Assembly: GCA_035388225.1 (NCBI GenBank)
Contig: DAOOPM010000008.1
Location: 62,001 to 126,000, forward strand
Direction: 5' to 3'
From: SB25 sp029560875
GTDB lineage: Bacteria > Bacteroidota > Bacteroidia > Bacteroidales > Tenuifilaceae
Length of the DNA: 64,000 nucleotides
Shown: in pieces, positions 42,690-50,802 of the stretch
How the letters are laid out: the number at the start of each line of letters is the position of its first letter
Numbering within the stretch: the stretch's first letter is position 1
Notes under the pieces: model-generated
Database searches by the model: none
What the model saw: the letters and a program-made list of their open reading frames with translations, nothing else
Told to the model about the DNA's origin: nothing
Translations under genes and position numbers: made by a program

Positions 42690-44095
42690 ATAAGCCCTTT
42701 GTTTCTTAGTATTTGGAAAAATTTCATCTCAAAATTTTCTTTTGGCGATGGTGCTGGCGATAGTATAAGTTTCTTATCGGGACCAATCAAAAAGTATGTG
42801 GGGTATGCCCTAATATCAAAATCCTTAATAATATCGGGCTTATTGCCGTAGTGCAGGAATGTCCATGTGTAGCCGGAGTTCTGTAGAAAAGATTTAAGGT
42901 CGTTTATTTCTTTATCGGCCGAAATGGAAACAATTTCGAGGTGTTTGCCATACTTGTTTTTTAGTTTGTCGAGCAAAGGAAATTCCTGTAGGCAAGTATA
43001 GCTGGTTGTTGTACAGAAGTTAAGGTAAACGTATTTCCCTTCAAACTTATCGAGGTTTATCTCCGTACCATTAATATCCTTAAGGGTAAATGTGTTTGGG
43101 ACAAACCCTGGTAACAGTTTGGTAATTTTGCTTCTTATATTTTCAGCAATTAAAAGATGTTCGGCGTTTTTTGTGGTCAAGTACATGGAATCCAACAGAG
43201 CCAGTAGCGATGAGCGAGAAAAGTTGTCGCTAAAAAACTCATCGTATAGTGCTTTCAAAATCACCATCTCTTTAAGCGTATCGTTACTTAGCACCTCATT
43301 GTCCGACAGTGTTTCCTTAAGCCCCGATAGGCTTCTGTTGGAAATATCCTTGAAAATAACATTACCTGTAAGCGAGCGCGAGAAGAAGAGGAAATATTTA
43401 TCGTAAACAAGGTTGAACAGCTCCATGTAAGATGGATTGTTGTAAAGTACAGGCTTATTAAGGAAGAGTTCGTTGGATATGCTTGTTGATTTTTTGTAAA
43501 ATGTAACCTGTTTTAAAAGTCCGTATCTGTAATTTCTGTAATCGTTAAAATATTGGTTGTTAGTATTTTTATATTGATTCTCAATTGAGTTCACTAGCGA
43601 GTCAATATTCAATGATTTTTTGCCCTTGTAGGCATCCATAACTATTTGGTCGAAATTTTCATTGAATTTTAGGTCGAAACTGTTGATTAGGAAGTTGATG
43701 TCGGATTTATCAACATTTAAAATTCCTACTTGAGTCTCGGTTTCCCTAAAGAATGGGTTTAGCCGTTGTGCTTCAGTTTTATCCTCTTTGGGAGGAAGTA
43801 GTAGTTGATATTTTTTGTTAGGTTCTGCAAAAAAGTAAATCTTGTAAATGCCCAAATAACCAAAAACGTATGTGGTTTCAAGTATTTTGATTCTTGCGTT
43901 AAAGGTGCCCTTTTCATCAACGTTACATCTGCCTACTTCGGTTTCCGTTGAGGTTATAAAATCAGAATAATAGTAAAACACTATCTCGTCACCTTTATAA
44001 TCGGGTGCATTGCCATATATTATAGCCTCCTGAGAATACGAAGTATAACCAACAAGAGCCATTATAAATGCTAGAACTAACTTTGCACTTCTCAT
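42686..44095 (-). CDS. Thioredoxin-fold protein with altered active site
   Basis: 469 residues, signal peptide 1-21 (ends YTSYSQ). An N-terminal beta domain (DUF4369-like position, about 22-120), a helical middle and a TlpA/AhpC-TSA-like C-terminal domain (about 330-469, FTLKDINGTEINLDKFEGKY). The active site reads NFCTTTSYTCLQEFP: where TlpA proteins have WCxxC, here Ser365 stands for the first Cys and Cys368 for the second, with another Cys at 361. Classical disulfide reduction is therefore doubtful. Downstream of coaD by 10 bases, same strand. Confidence 0.75.
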   Translation of the reverse strand: MRSAKLVLAFIMALVGYTSYSQEAIIYGNAPDYKGDEIVFYYYSDFITSTETEVGRCNVDEKGTFNARIKILETTYVFGYLGIYKIYFFAEPNKKYQLLLPPKEDKTEAQRLNPFFRETETQVGILNVDKSDINFLINSFDLKFNENFDQIVMDAYKGKKSLNIDSLVNSIENQYKNTNNQYFNDYRNYRYGLLKQVTFYKKSTSISNELFLNKPVLYNNPSYMELFNLVYDKYFLFFSRSLTGNVIFKDISNRSLSGLKETLSDNEVLSNDTLKEMVILKALYDEFFSDNFSRSSLLALLDSMYLTTKNAEHLLIAENIRSKITKLLPGFVPNTFTLKDINGTEINLDKFEGKYVYLNFCTTTSYTCLQEFPLLDKLKNKYGKHLEIVSISADKEINDLKSFLQNSGYTWTFLHYGNKPDIIKDFDIRAYPTYFLIGPDKKLILSPAPSPKENFEMKFFQILRNKGLI

Positions 44096-44105
44096 TATAG
44101 TACTA

Positions 44106-44576
44106 TTAAAGGTAATCTGTAATTTTTAATGAGGTTGGAATAAACTGCGAAGGGTCGCCTTTATGTAGTAGTATATCGCGGATAATAGTTGAATTTACAG
44201 GAGTATGCTCTGGCGCAGTGAGTAGAAACACAGTTTCAATCTGTGGGAACATTGCCTTGTTAACCTGAGCAATGGCGCGTTCGAACTCAAAATCGGCAGA
44301 GGTTCTCAGTCCACGCAGAATGTAGTTTACTTTTAGCCGATTGCATAAATCTACGGTTAATCCCTCGTAACTGATTACTTCAACCTTGGGTTCGTTAGCA
44401 AATACTTTCCCAATCATTTCAACCCTTTTGTCAATACTGAAGAATGCTTTTTTGCTGGCATTATAACCAACAGCAACAATAACTTTATCGAACATCGAGA
44501 GTGAACGAAGCACAACCGACTCGTGCCCAACTGTAATAGGGTCGAACGACCCAGGAAATATTGCTACTCTATTCAT
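44106..44576 (-). CDS. coaD: Pantetheine-phosphate adenylyltransferase
   Basis: Penultimate step of coenzyme A synthesis. The nucleotidyltransferase motif GSFDPITVGH is at residues 8-17, with RGLRTSADFEFERAIAQVNK in the middle and STIIRDIL near the end (family: SSTxIR). The start MNRVAIFPGSFDP at 44576 is used; a longer frame to 44621 adds 15 unrelated residues. 156 residues, normal. Confidence 0.95.
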   Translation of the reverse strand: MNRVAIFPGSFDPITVGHESVVLRSLSMFDKVIVAVGYNASKKAFFSIDKRVEMIGKVFANEPKVEVISYEGLTVDLCNRLKVNYILRGLRTSADFEFERAIAQVNKAMFPQIETVFLLTAPEHTPVNSTIIRDILLHKGDPSQFIPTSLKITDYL

Positions 44577-44738
44577 TGTGGTCAAAGTTATGAGTTGATG
44601 AAACAAAATTTTGATACTCAAAAATCATACAATTATAGGCAAAAAACAAATAACGAACCTGCTCTTTTAGCACTAATAAGCTTAACGTGTATTTATATCG
44701 ATAAATTGTTTTTTTGTGTTGGTGCATTCCACTAAATA

Positions 44739-44770
44739 TTTGCATTTTGCTCCTTATTTCGGTAAATTTG
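44739..44770 (+). promoter_or_regulatory. Promoter of the Memo-AMMECR1 gene
   Basis: TTTG (44739-44742), 20 bases, TAAATTTG (44763-44770): full consensus. Transcription from about 44776 rules out the longer frame beginning at 44714 and supports the ATG at 44798. Confidence 0.8.
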
Positions 44771-44797
44771 GTAGTAGCTTTATTCGTTGAATTTCAG

Positions 44798-46318
44798 ATG
44801 ATTTGTAGGATTGTATTCGCACTTCTTATTACAAAACTTATAGTTATGGCTACATCGTGCAGCGGACAGGTAGGAGGAGGGGATTTTTCCCAGAGGGACA
44901 GACCTGCAGTTGTTGCTGGTGCATTTTATCCAGCATCGGAGCAGCAGCTTAGGAACGAAATAAAGGAATATTTCGATAAATCGGATAAAGTCCTGAATTC
45001 AAAACCTTTGGCGTTGATAGTTCCCCATGCCGGATATGTTTTTTCTGCAGGTGTTGCAGCAAATGCATACTGTCAGCTCGATAGAGATGCCAAGTTTAAA
45101 CATATCTTTATAATAGGTTCCAGCCATACCATGTATTTTAACGGTGCGTCGATATATACAGAAGGCGATTTTATCACACCATTAGGCCAGGTAAAAGTTG
45201 ACTCTTTGGCAAAAGAACTTGTGCAGAAATACAGCATATTCAATGATGATGTCAAACCCCATGAGCGGGAGCATAGCCTTGAGGTTCAGTTACCATTGCT
45301 ACAGTATTGGCTAAAGAATGAGTTTAGCATTATCCCAATTATTGTTGGCGGCGAATCGCAAAGCACAAGTTCACTTTTGGCCGAGGCACTTGCGCCGTAT
45401 TTCAACGAGGATAATTTGTTTGTAGTAAGTTCTGATTTTTCGCACTATCCTAGTTATGCCAATGCGGTTTCAAGTGATGATGATATGGCCAATGCAATTG
45501 TTTCAAACTCTGCGGTGCAGTTCTTGAAGGCAAAAGTAAAACTGGAAAATTCAGGAATCGACGATTTGGCCACAGCCATGTGTGGTTGGACTTCTGGACT
45601 CGCATTGCTTAAAATTACAGAGACATTAAAAGATGTTGAGTATAAAACCATAATGTACCGTAACTCTGGCGATTCGCCCTATGGAGATAAAGAGCGGGTA
45701 GTTGGCTACTGGGCTATTGCGGCTGTAAAAAAACAACCGGTTGTTGATGATTTTATTTTGTCTGATGAAGATAAGTTGCAGTTGCTTAACTTGGCAAGGA
45801 ATGCCATAATTAGCCATCTTAAAGGGAAAAATCAACCCCCTTTGGATGAAACCCAAATTAGTTCAAGTTTGATGTCAAGCGCTGGTGCTTTTGTTACTTT
45901 ACGTAATAATGGTCAACTGCGTGGTTGTATAGGCAACTTCTCCACATCAACCCCTTTATATAAGGTTGTAATGTCCATGGCTATTGCTGCCGCAACGGAG
46001 GATTATAGGTTCGGCAAGGTTTCTCTAAATGAGATGGACGAAATTACTATCGAAATTTCGGTTTTAACACCCATGAGAAAGATAAACTCTGCCGAAGAGT
46101 TTATACCAGGAAAGCAAGGGATTTATATAAAAAAAGGTTGGCGTTCTGGCACTTTCCTTCCACAGGTTGGTGTTGAGACGGGATGGAGTCGCGATGAGTT
46201 GTTGGGGCATTGTGCTCGCGACAAGGCCTTTATTGGTTGGGACGGATGGAAGGATTCTGATGCTGAACTTTTCGTTTATGAGGCCATTGTTTTTGAGGAG
46301 AAGGTGTTTGGAATGTAA
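44798..46318 (+). CDS. Memo-AMMECR1 fusion protein (AmmeMemoRadiSam B-A) with lipoprotein-like signal
   Basis: 506 residues. Residues 1-21 look like a lipoprotein or export signal ending MATSC. Residues about 35-305 are a Memo domain (AmmeMemoRadiSam B): metal-ligand positions in VPHAGYVF, GSSHTMYF and AMCGWTSG, with SSDFSHYP. Residues about 325-506 are an AMMECR1 domain with LRGCIGNF. The third, radical SAM, partner of the set is not in this window. Memo is a metal-dependent dioxygenase-like or redox protein in eukaryotes; AMMECR1 has no settled function. Export would be unusual for a fold linked to a cytosolic enzyme. Confidence 0.85.
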   Translation: MICRIVFALLITKLIVMATSCSGQVGGGDFSQRDRPAVVAGAFYPASEQQLRNEIKEYFDKSDKVLNSKPLALIVPHAGYVFSAGVAANAYCQLDRDAKFKHIFIIGSSHTMYFNGASIYTEGDFITPLGQVKVDSLAKELVQKYSIFNDDVKPHEREHSLEVQLPLLQYWLKNEFSIIPIIVGGESQSTSSLLAEALAPYFNEDNLFVVSSDFSHYPSYANAVSSDDDMANAIVSNSAVQFLKAKVKLENSGIDDLATAMCGWTSGLALLKITETLKDVEYKTIMYRNSGDSPYGDKERVVGYWAIAAVKKQPVVDDFILSDEDKLQLLNLARNAIISHLKGKNQPPLDETQISSSLMSSAGAFVTLRNNGQLRGCIGNFSTSTPLYKVVMSMAIAAATEDYRFGKVSLNEMDEITIEISVLTPMRKINSAEEFIPGKQGIYIKKGWRSGTFLPQVGVETGWSRDELLGHCARDKAFIGWDGWKDSDAELFVYEAIVFEEKVFGM

Positions 46319-46321
46319 ATG

Positions 46322-46344
46322 AAGCAGGACGCATTCCTGCTTTC
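46322..46344 (+). terminator. Weak hairpin after the Memo-AMMECR1 gene
   Basis: AAGCAGGA (46322-46329), loop CGCAT, TCCTGCTT (46335-46342), with only a short T run. It lies just after the stop codon. Confidence 0.5.
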
Positions 46345-46585
46345 TGCGGTTAAGTTCTCTTTTTGTGTTCGACTTTAATTAATGCCAAAAAAGTATTCAC
46401 AGACAGAGCAGAGTAAAAATGGATAAGTGCTGACTAAAACCTTTATAATTAAAGGCTTATTTATTGTTAATTATTAGATATAAACTATTTGTAACTTTTT
46501 TTATTGTATATTTCAGTATTGTTTGAGTCAAATTTTTGATGACAAAGATTCAAACGCGTATTAATACCTAATAAATCATAAACCT

Positions 46586-47050
46586 ATGAAAGGAATTATT
46601 TTACTTTTAGTTTTTTCGATTTCATCATTCAATATTTTATTTGCTCAAGATGAAGATCAAAAAGTACTTATTAAAAATGTTATTCAAAGTGCTTATGTTG
46701 ATGGATTGTGTAATAATGCTGATGCTGAAGCTGTAAATAAGGGTTTTCACCCAGGGTTTAATTTACTTGGAGTTGGTAGTGGTAATATAATGTGGACGTA
46801 TCCTATACACAGTTGGATGGAGAATGCTAAGAATGGAAAAAAGAAAGGATTAAAATACTCCTTTCAAAATGAGTTTACTACAATAAAGTTCGTATTTGTT
46901 GATGTTGCAGGTACTGCCGCTGTTGCAAAAATTGAGTTTTATGAAGGTAGTGTGATGACCTCTATAGATTATTTGTCGTTGTTGAAATTCGAGGATGGCT
47001 GGAAAATAGTAAGTAAAACATTTTACTCTATACCACAGGCAGAGAAATAG
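46586..47050 (+). CDS. Exported NTF2-like (putative lumazine-binding) protein
   Basis: 154 residues. Signal peptide 1-21 (ends FNILFAQ). The mature part has the NTF2-like pattern: a helical start (VLIKNVIQSAYVDGLCNNAD), FHPGFNLLGVG, then a curved sheet (FTTIKFVFVDVAGTAAVAKI, DYLSLLKFEDGWKIVSKTFY). Best match by pattern is the putative lumazine-binding family of Bacteroidota; ligand unknown. Stands alone and is closed by a strong terminator. Confidence 0.75.
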   Translation: MKGIILLLVFSISSFNILFAQDEDQKVLIKNVIQSAYVDGLCNNADAEAVNKGFHPGFNLLGVGSGNIMWTYPIHSWMENAKNGKKKGLKYSFQNEFTTIKFVFVDVAGTAAVAKIEFYEGSVMTSIDYLSLLKFEDGWKIVSKTFYSIPQAEK

Positions 47051-47086
47051 GAAGTCTTATAGTTTTCTAATTTTTTTATAACAAAA

Positions 47087-47112
47087 AAAGGAGGCATTTG
47101 CCTCCTTTCCTT
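47087..47112. terminator. Bidirectional terminator
   Basis: AAAGGAGGC (47087-47095), loop ATTT, GCCTCCTTT (47100-47108), with A and T tracts on the two sides. It lies between the NTF2-like gene (+) and the EF-G paralogue (-). Confidence 0.85.
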
Positions 47113-47158
47113 ATTTTGTCTAGAGTCTTGTGCCTGACATCTAGTGTCTGATCTAAAT

Positions 47159-49315
47159 CTATTCGTCTTGGTCTTCTGCTTCGTAAGCTTTTAGAAGTTT
47201 CTCCTGAACATCGGAAGGAACTTGCTCGTAAGCATTGAACTTCATGTTGTAGGTTGCACGACCACTGGTTAGTGATGATAGCGCAGTAGAGTACTTGTTA
47301 AGTTCAGCTAGAGGTACCTTAGCGTTGATAACCTCGAATCCTTTAACGCTGCCCATACCCATGATAATTGCACGACGGTTCTGAAGGTCGCTCATTACAT
47401 CACCCATTCTGTCCGATGGAACAAGAACTTCCACATCGTAAACAGGTTCCATAATCTTTGGACCAGCCTCTTTAAAAGCAGTTTTAAATGCGTTACGGCC
47501 TGCTAGTTTAAAGGAGATTTCGTTGGAGTCAACTGGGTGCATCTTACCATCGTAAACAGCAACGCGGATATCGCGAGCGTACGAACCGGTTAGAGGACCT
47601 TCCTCCATTTTCTCCATAATACCTTTTAGAATTGCAGGAAGAAAACGAGCATCAATTGCACCACCAACAATACAGTTGTAGAAAACAAGCTTTCCGCCCC
47701 ACTCTAGTGGCACCTCTTCTTTTCCGCGTACGCTGATGTTAACCTCTTTGCCAGCAATTTTATACTTTGTAGGATCTGGAGCGCCTTCAACGTGTGGTTC
47801 AATTACAATGTGAACCTCACCAAACTGTCCAGCACCACCCGATTGTTTTTTGTGACGGTAGTCTGCGGCAGCAATCTTTGTAATAGTCTCACGGTAAGAA
47901 ATGCGAGGAGGAATAAACTCAATCTCAAGTTTGTTGAGGTTGGTTAGTTGCCACTTCAATGTATTTAAATGGTGTTCGCCCTGACCCGATACAATAATTT
48001 GCTTCAACTCTTTAGAGTGCTCCACTAGAATTGTTGGATCTTCCTGATGAGCTTTGTGTAAAAGTTCACTCATCTTTTCTGTATCAGCTTCATTCTTAGG
48101 TCTAATAGCGGTGCGGAATTTTGCATTTGGGAACTCCATTGCATCGAATGTGAAATCCAAGCCTGCTCCGCAAAGCGTATGGTTAGTTTTTGAGTTTTTA
48201 AGTTTAACGGTTGCTCCAATGTCACCAGCAACAAGTTCTGTTACCTTATTACGGTTTTTGCCTGCAACAACAAATAGTTGAGCCATACGCTCTTTTGTTG
48301 AGTTGTTAGCATTCGTTAAGTCCATGCCCTCGGTTACTTTGCCCGACATTACTCGGAAGTAGCTAATCTCACCAATGTGAGGTTCAATGGATGACTTAAA
48401 TATGAAAAGCGAAGTTGGAGCAGATGCGTCGCATTTTACTTCCTTATCGTTATTATTCTTAAGTACTGGGGTTGATGCAGGATTTGGACCTACATTTAGG
48501 ATGAAATCCATCAAGCGCTTTGTTCCAATGTTACGTTTTGCCGATAAGCAGAACACTGGGAATAGTTGACGGTTGCGGATACCTGCAGATAATCCTGAAC
48601 GCATCTCATCTTCGCTCAATGAACCCTGCTCAAAGAACTTTTCCATTAACGATTCATCGTTCTCAGCTGCAGCCTCAATAAGAGCGTTGTGTAGTTCAGC
48701 TGCTTTATCTGCCTCCTCGGCAGGAATTGGGAACTCTTCACGAATACCAGTATCGCCCTTAAATTTGTACATCTTCATGGTAATAACATCAATAAATGCA
48801 TCGAAAGATGTACCTGGATTAACAGGATACTGAGCTAAAATAACCTTACTACCAAAAGTTTGCTTTAATGAATCTAAGGTTTGGTCGAAATTAGCCTTTT
48901 CGTGATCTAACTGGTTAATGCCAAGCACCATTGGTTTGTGCATGCGCTCGGCATGGCGGTTGAAAATTTCAGTACCAACCTCAACACCGTACTGGCCATT
49001 AATAACCATTACCATAATGTCGGCTGGGTACATTGATGAGATAACGCCGCCCACGAAATCGTCGGAACCTGGAGTGTCAATTATATTTAATTTGCGGTCC
49101 ATGAATTCGGTGTAAAGAATAGTAGAGAAGATGGACCTTTGGTTAATCTGTTCAATCTCGGAGTAGTCCGAAACAGTATTCTTCCCCTCGATAGTTCCCT
49201 TACGCTCGATAACTTTTCCTTCAAACATCATCGACTCGGCAAGTAGCGTTTTGCCACAGCCGGTATTACCCAGTAAGGCAACATTCCTGATTTGATCGGT
49301 TAAATAGGTTTTCAT
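47159..49315 (-). CDS. EF-G paralogue (EF-G2 type), GTPase residues replaced
   Basis: 718 residues with the five-domain EF-G layout. The P-loop is GNTGCGKT (16-23). Switch I reads INQRSIFST where EF-G has ERGIT, losing the Mg-binding Thr. Switch II reads DTPGSDDF instead of DTPGHVDF, losing the catalytic His. G4 is NQLD. This matches the Bacteroides EF-G2 class, reported to support translation without GTP hydrolysis during starvation. The start MKTYLTDQIRNVALLG at 49315 is chosen, since the promoter at 49443 lies within the longer frame. It is divergent from the str operon with true EF-G at 50803. Confidence 0.9.
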   Translation of the reverse strand: MKTYLTDQIRNVALLGNTGCGKTLLAESMMFEGKVIERKGTIEGKNTVSDYSEIEQINQRSIFSTILYTEFMDRKLNIIDTPGSDDFVGGVISSMYPADIMVMVINGQYGVEVGTEIFNRHAERMHKPMVLGINQLDHEKANFDQTLDSLKQTFGSKVILAQYPVNPGTSFDAFIDVITMKMYKFKGDTGIREEFPIPAEEADKAAELHNALIEAAAENDESLMEKFFEQGSLSEDEMRSGLSAGIRNRQLFPVFCLSAKRNIGTKRLMDFILNVGPNPASTPVLKNNNDKEVKCDASAPTSLFIFKSSIEPHIGEISYFRVMSGKVTEGMDLTNANNSTKERMAQLFVVAGKNRNKVTELVAGDIGATVKLKNSKTNHTLCGAGLDFTFDAMEFPNAKFRTAIRPKNEADTEKMSELLHKAHQEDPTILVEHSKELKQIIVSGQGEHHLNTLKWQLTNLNKLEIEFIPPRISYRETITKIAAADYRHKKQSGGAGQFGEVHIVIEPHVEGAPDPTKYKIAGKEVNISVRGKEEVPLEWGGKLVFYNCIVGGAIDARFLPAILKGIMEKMEEGPLTGSYARDIRVAVYDGKMHPVDSNEISFKLAGRNAFKTAFKEAGPKIMEPVYDVEVLVPSDRMGDVMSDLQNRRAIIMGMGSVKGFEVINAKVPLAELNKYSTALSSLTSGRATYNMKFNAYEQVPSDVQEKLLKAYEAEDQDE

Positions 49316-49442
49316 GCGGGTTACGCGTATTAATTGTTTAACATCGGTTAGTTTTAGGTTGCAAAATTTGTCATCATCTATATAAGGTATATCTTCCCAA
49401 AAAAGACTTTGCAAAATTGCAGATCCGTTTTTTGAATCCCCC

Positions 49443-49472
49443 CAAAAATAGTAAAATTTTGTTTCAAACAAA
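49443..49472 (-). promoter_or_regulatory. Putative promoter of the EF-G paralogue
   Basis: On the minus strand TTTG (49472-49469), 18 bases, TATTTTTG (49450-49443). The transcript would start near 49437, leaving a leader of about 120 bases, long for this phylum and possibly regulatory. Confidence 0.5.
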
Positions 49473-49720
49473 CTTATTTACCAATTTGAGTGATGTTGTA
49501 AAGCATGTGTGCTATGGGAGAAATTTATTTTAAGAATATATCTTTTGAATATGAGGAAGTTAAATAAATGTTGATGATTGAATTATTTTTGAGGTAATTG
49601 AAATCGACAATTTTTCATAGTTCATTCAGCTGAATCAGTATTTCGCTCTTCATTTTTTAAAGAACACACGCTCTCAGGTTGGTAGGTTGAAAATATTTTT
49701 CAAGTAGTTAAAAATCAGTA

Positions 49721-49750
49721 TTGTTTTTTCATTTAAATGATATATCTTTG
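49721..49750 (+). promoter_or_regulatory. Distal promoter P1 of the str operon
   Basis: TTG (49721-49723), 19 bases, TATCTTTG (49743-49750), exact consensus and spacing, followed by CGCCCG. Leader about 130 bases to rpsL. Confidence 0.75.
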
Positions 49751-49813
49751 CGCCCGCTAAAATGAATTAGCACGGAAAATGCTAATAAACAGCAAAAAAA
49801 GATGTTGAAATGG

Positions 49814-49842
49814 TTGTGGTGTTGAAAAAATCAATACCTTTG
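49814..49842 (+). promoter_or_regulatory. Proximal promoter P2 of the str operon
   Basis: TTG (49814-49816), 18 bases, TACCTTTG (49835-49842), followed by CAGTCC. Leader about 40 bases to the rpsL ATG. Confidence 0.75.
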
Positions 49843-49886
49843 CAGTCCATTTTAAAAGTTTAATTTAACATAAATTTCATCAATTT

Positions 49887-50267
49887 ATGCCAACAATTTC
49901 GCAACTAGTAAGAAAAGGAAGGTCTAAACTGATCGACAAGAGTAAAGCGCCAGCGCTTGATGCTTGCCCTCAGAGACGCGGGGTATGTGTACGTGTGTAC
50001 ACCACTACTCCTAAAAAGCCGAATTCGGCTATGAGAAAGGTTGCCAGGGTTAGGCTTACAAACGGTAAGGAGGTTAATGCCTACATTCCTGGTGAGGGTC
50101 ACAATCTGCAAGAGCACTCTATCGTGCTTATCCGCGGAGGTAGGGTAAAAGATTTACCCGGTGTTCGTTACCACTTAGTACGTGGAACACTTGATGCATC
50201 TGGTGTTGAAGGACGTAAACAACGTCGTTCGAAGTATGGTGCTAAGAGACCTAAAGTTAAAAAGTAA
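49887..50267 (+). CDS. rpsL: Ribosomal protein S12 (uS12)
   Basis: Decoding-centre protein of the 30S subunit. KKPNSAMRK and GGRVKDLPGVRYH, the two loops where streptomycin-resistance changes occur, have the common unmutated residues. 126 residues. First gene of the str-S10-spc run, behind two promoters. Confidence 0.98.
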   Translation: MPTISQLVRKGRSKLIDKSKAPALDACPQRRGVCVRVYTTTPKKPNSAMRKVARVRLTNGKEVNAYIPGEGHNLQEHSIVLIRGGRVKDLPGVRYHLVRGTLDASGVEGRKQRRSKYGAKRPKVKK

Positions 50268-50296
50268 AATTTAACCTCAGTTGATGCTTTAGAACA

Positions 50297-50773
50297 ATGA
50301 GAAAAGCAAAACCAAAAAAACGAATCATCTTACCCGATCCAAAATTCGGTGATGTAATGGTTACCAGGTTTGTAAATAACCTGATGTACGAGGGTAAGAA
50401 AAGTACTGCGTATGAAATTTTCTACAATTCATTAGAAATTGTTGGTCAACGCATGAAAGATGCCGAGAAATCTCCACTTGAGATTTGGAAAAAGGCATTA
50501 GAGAACATTACTCCACAAGTTGAGGTGAAGAGCCGCAGAGTGGGTGGTGCAACTTTCCAAGTTCCAATGGAAGTTCGCCCTGAGAGAAAAATATCACTTT
50601 CTATGAAGAACCTTGTTCTTTATTCCCGCAAACGTTCGGGTAAAGGAATGAGTGAGAAACTAGCTGCTGAAATTATGGCTGCTTTCAACGAGGAAGGTGC
50701 TGCTTTCAAGAAGAAAGAAGATATGCATAAAATGGCTGAAGCAAACAAAGCTTTTGCACATTTCAGATTTTAA
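50297..50773 (+). CDS. rpsG: Ribosomal protein S7 (uS7)
   Basis: Primary 16S rRNA 3'-domain binder. MRKAKPKKRIILPDPKFGDVMV start and the GGATFQVPMEV segment are characteristic. 158 residues; 29 bases from rpsL and from fusA. Confidence 0.98.
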   Translation: MRKAKPKKRIILPDPKFGDVMVTRFVNNLMYEGKKSTAYEIFYNSLEIVGQRMKDAEKSPLEIWKKALENITPQVEVKSRRVGGATFQVPMEVRPERKISLSMKNLVLYSRKRSGKGMSEKLAAEIMAAFNEEGAAFKKKEDMHKMAEANKAFAHFRF

Positions 50774-50802
50774 TTCACGATACGGGGAAGGTAGGATTAT
50801 AG

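Larger units (their letters stand above)
49316..49886. other. Divergent promoter region between EF-G2 and the str operon
   Basis: 571 bases without a credible gene. It contains the minus-strand promoter at 49443-49472 and two plus-strand promoters at 49721-49750 and 49814-49842. The middle part (49500-49700) is AT-rich with nothing recognisable. Confidence 0.6.

Noticed and set aside
44714..44797. Longer start for the Memo-AMMECR1 protein
   Set aside because: A full-consensus promoter lies within this stretch, so it would not be in the transcript.
49316..49471. 52-residue N-terminal extension of the EF-G paralogue
   Set aside because: It has no counterpart in EF-G proteins and contains the gene's likely promoter.
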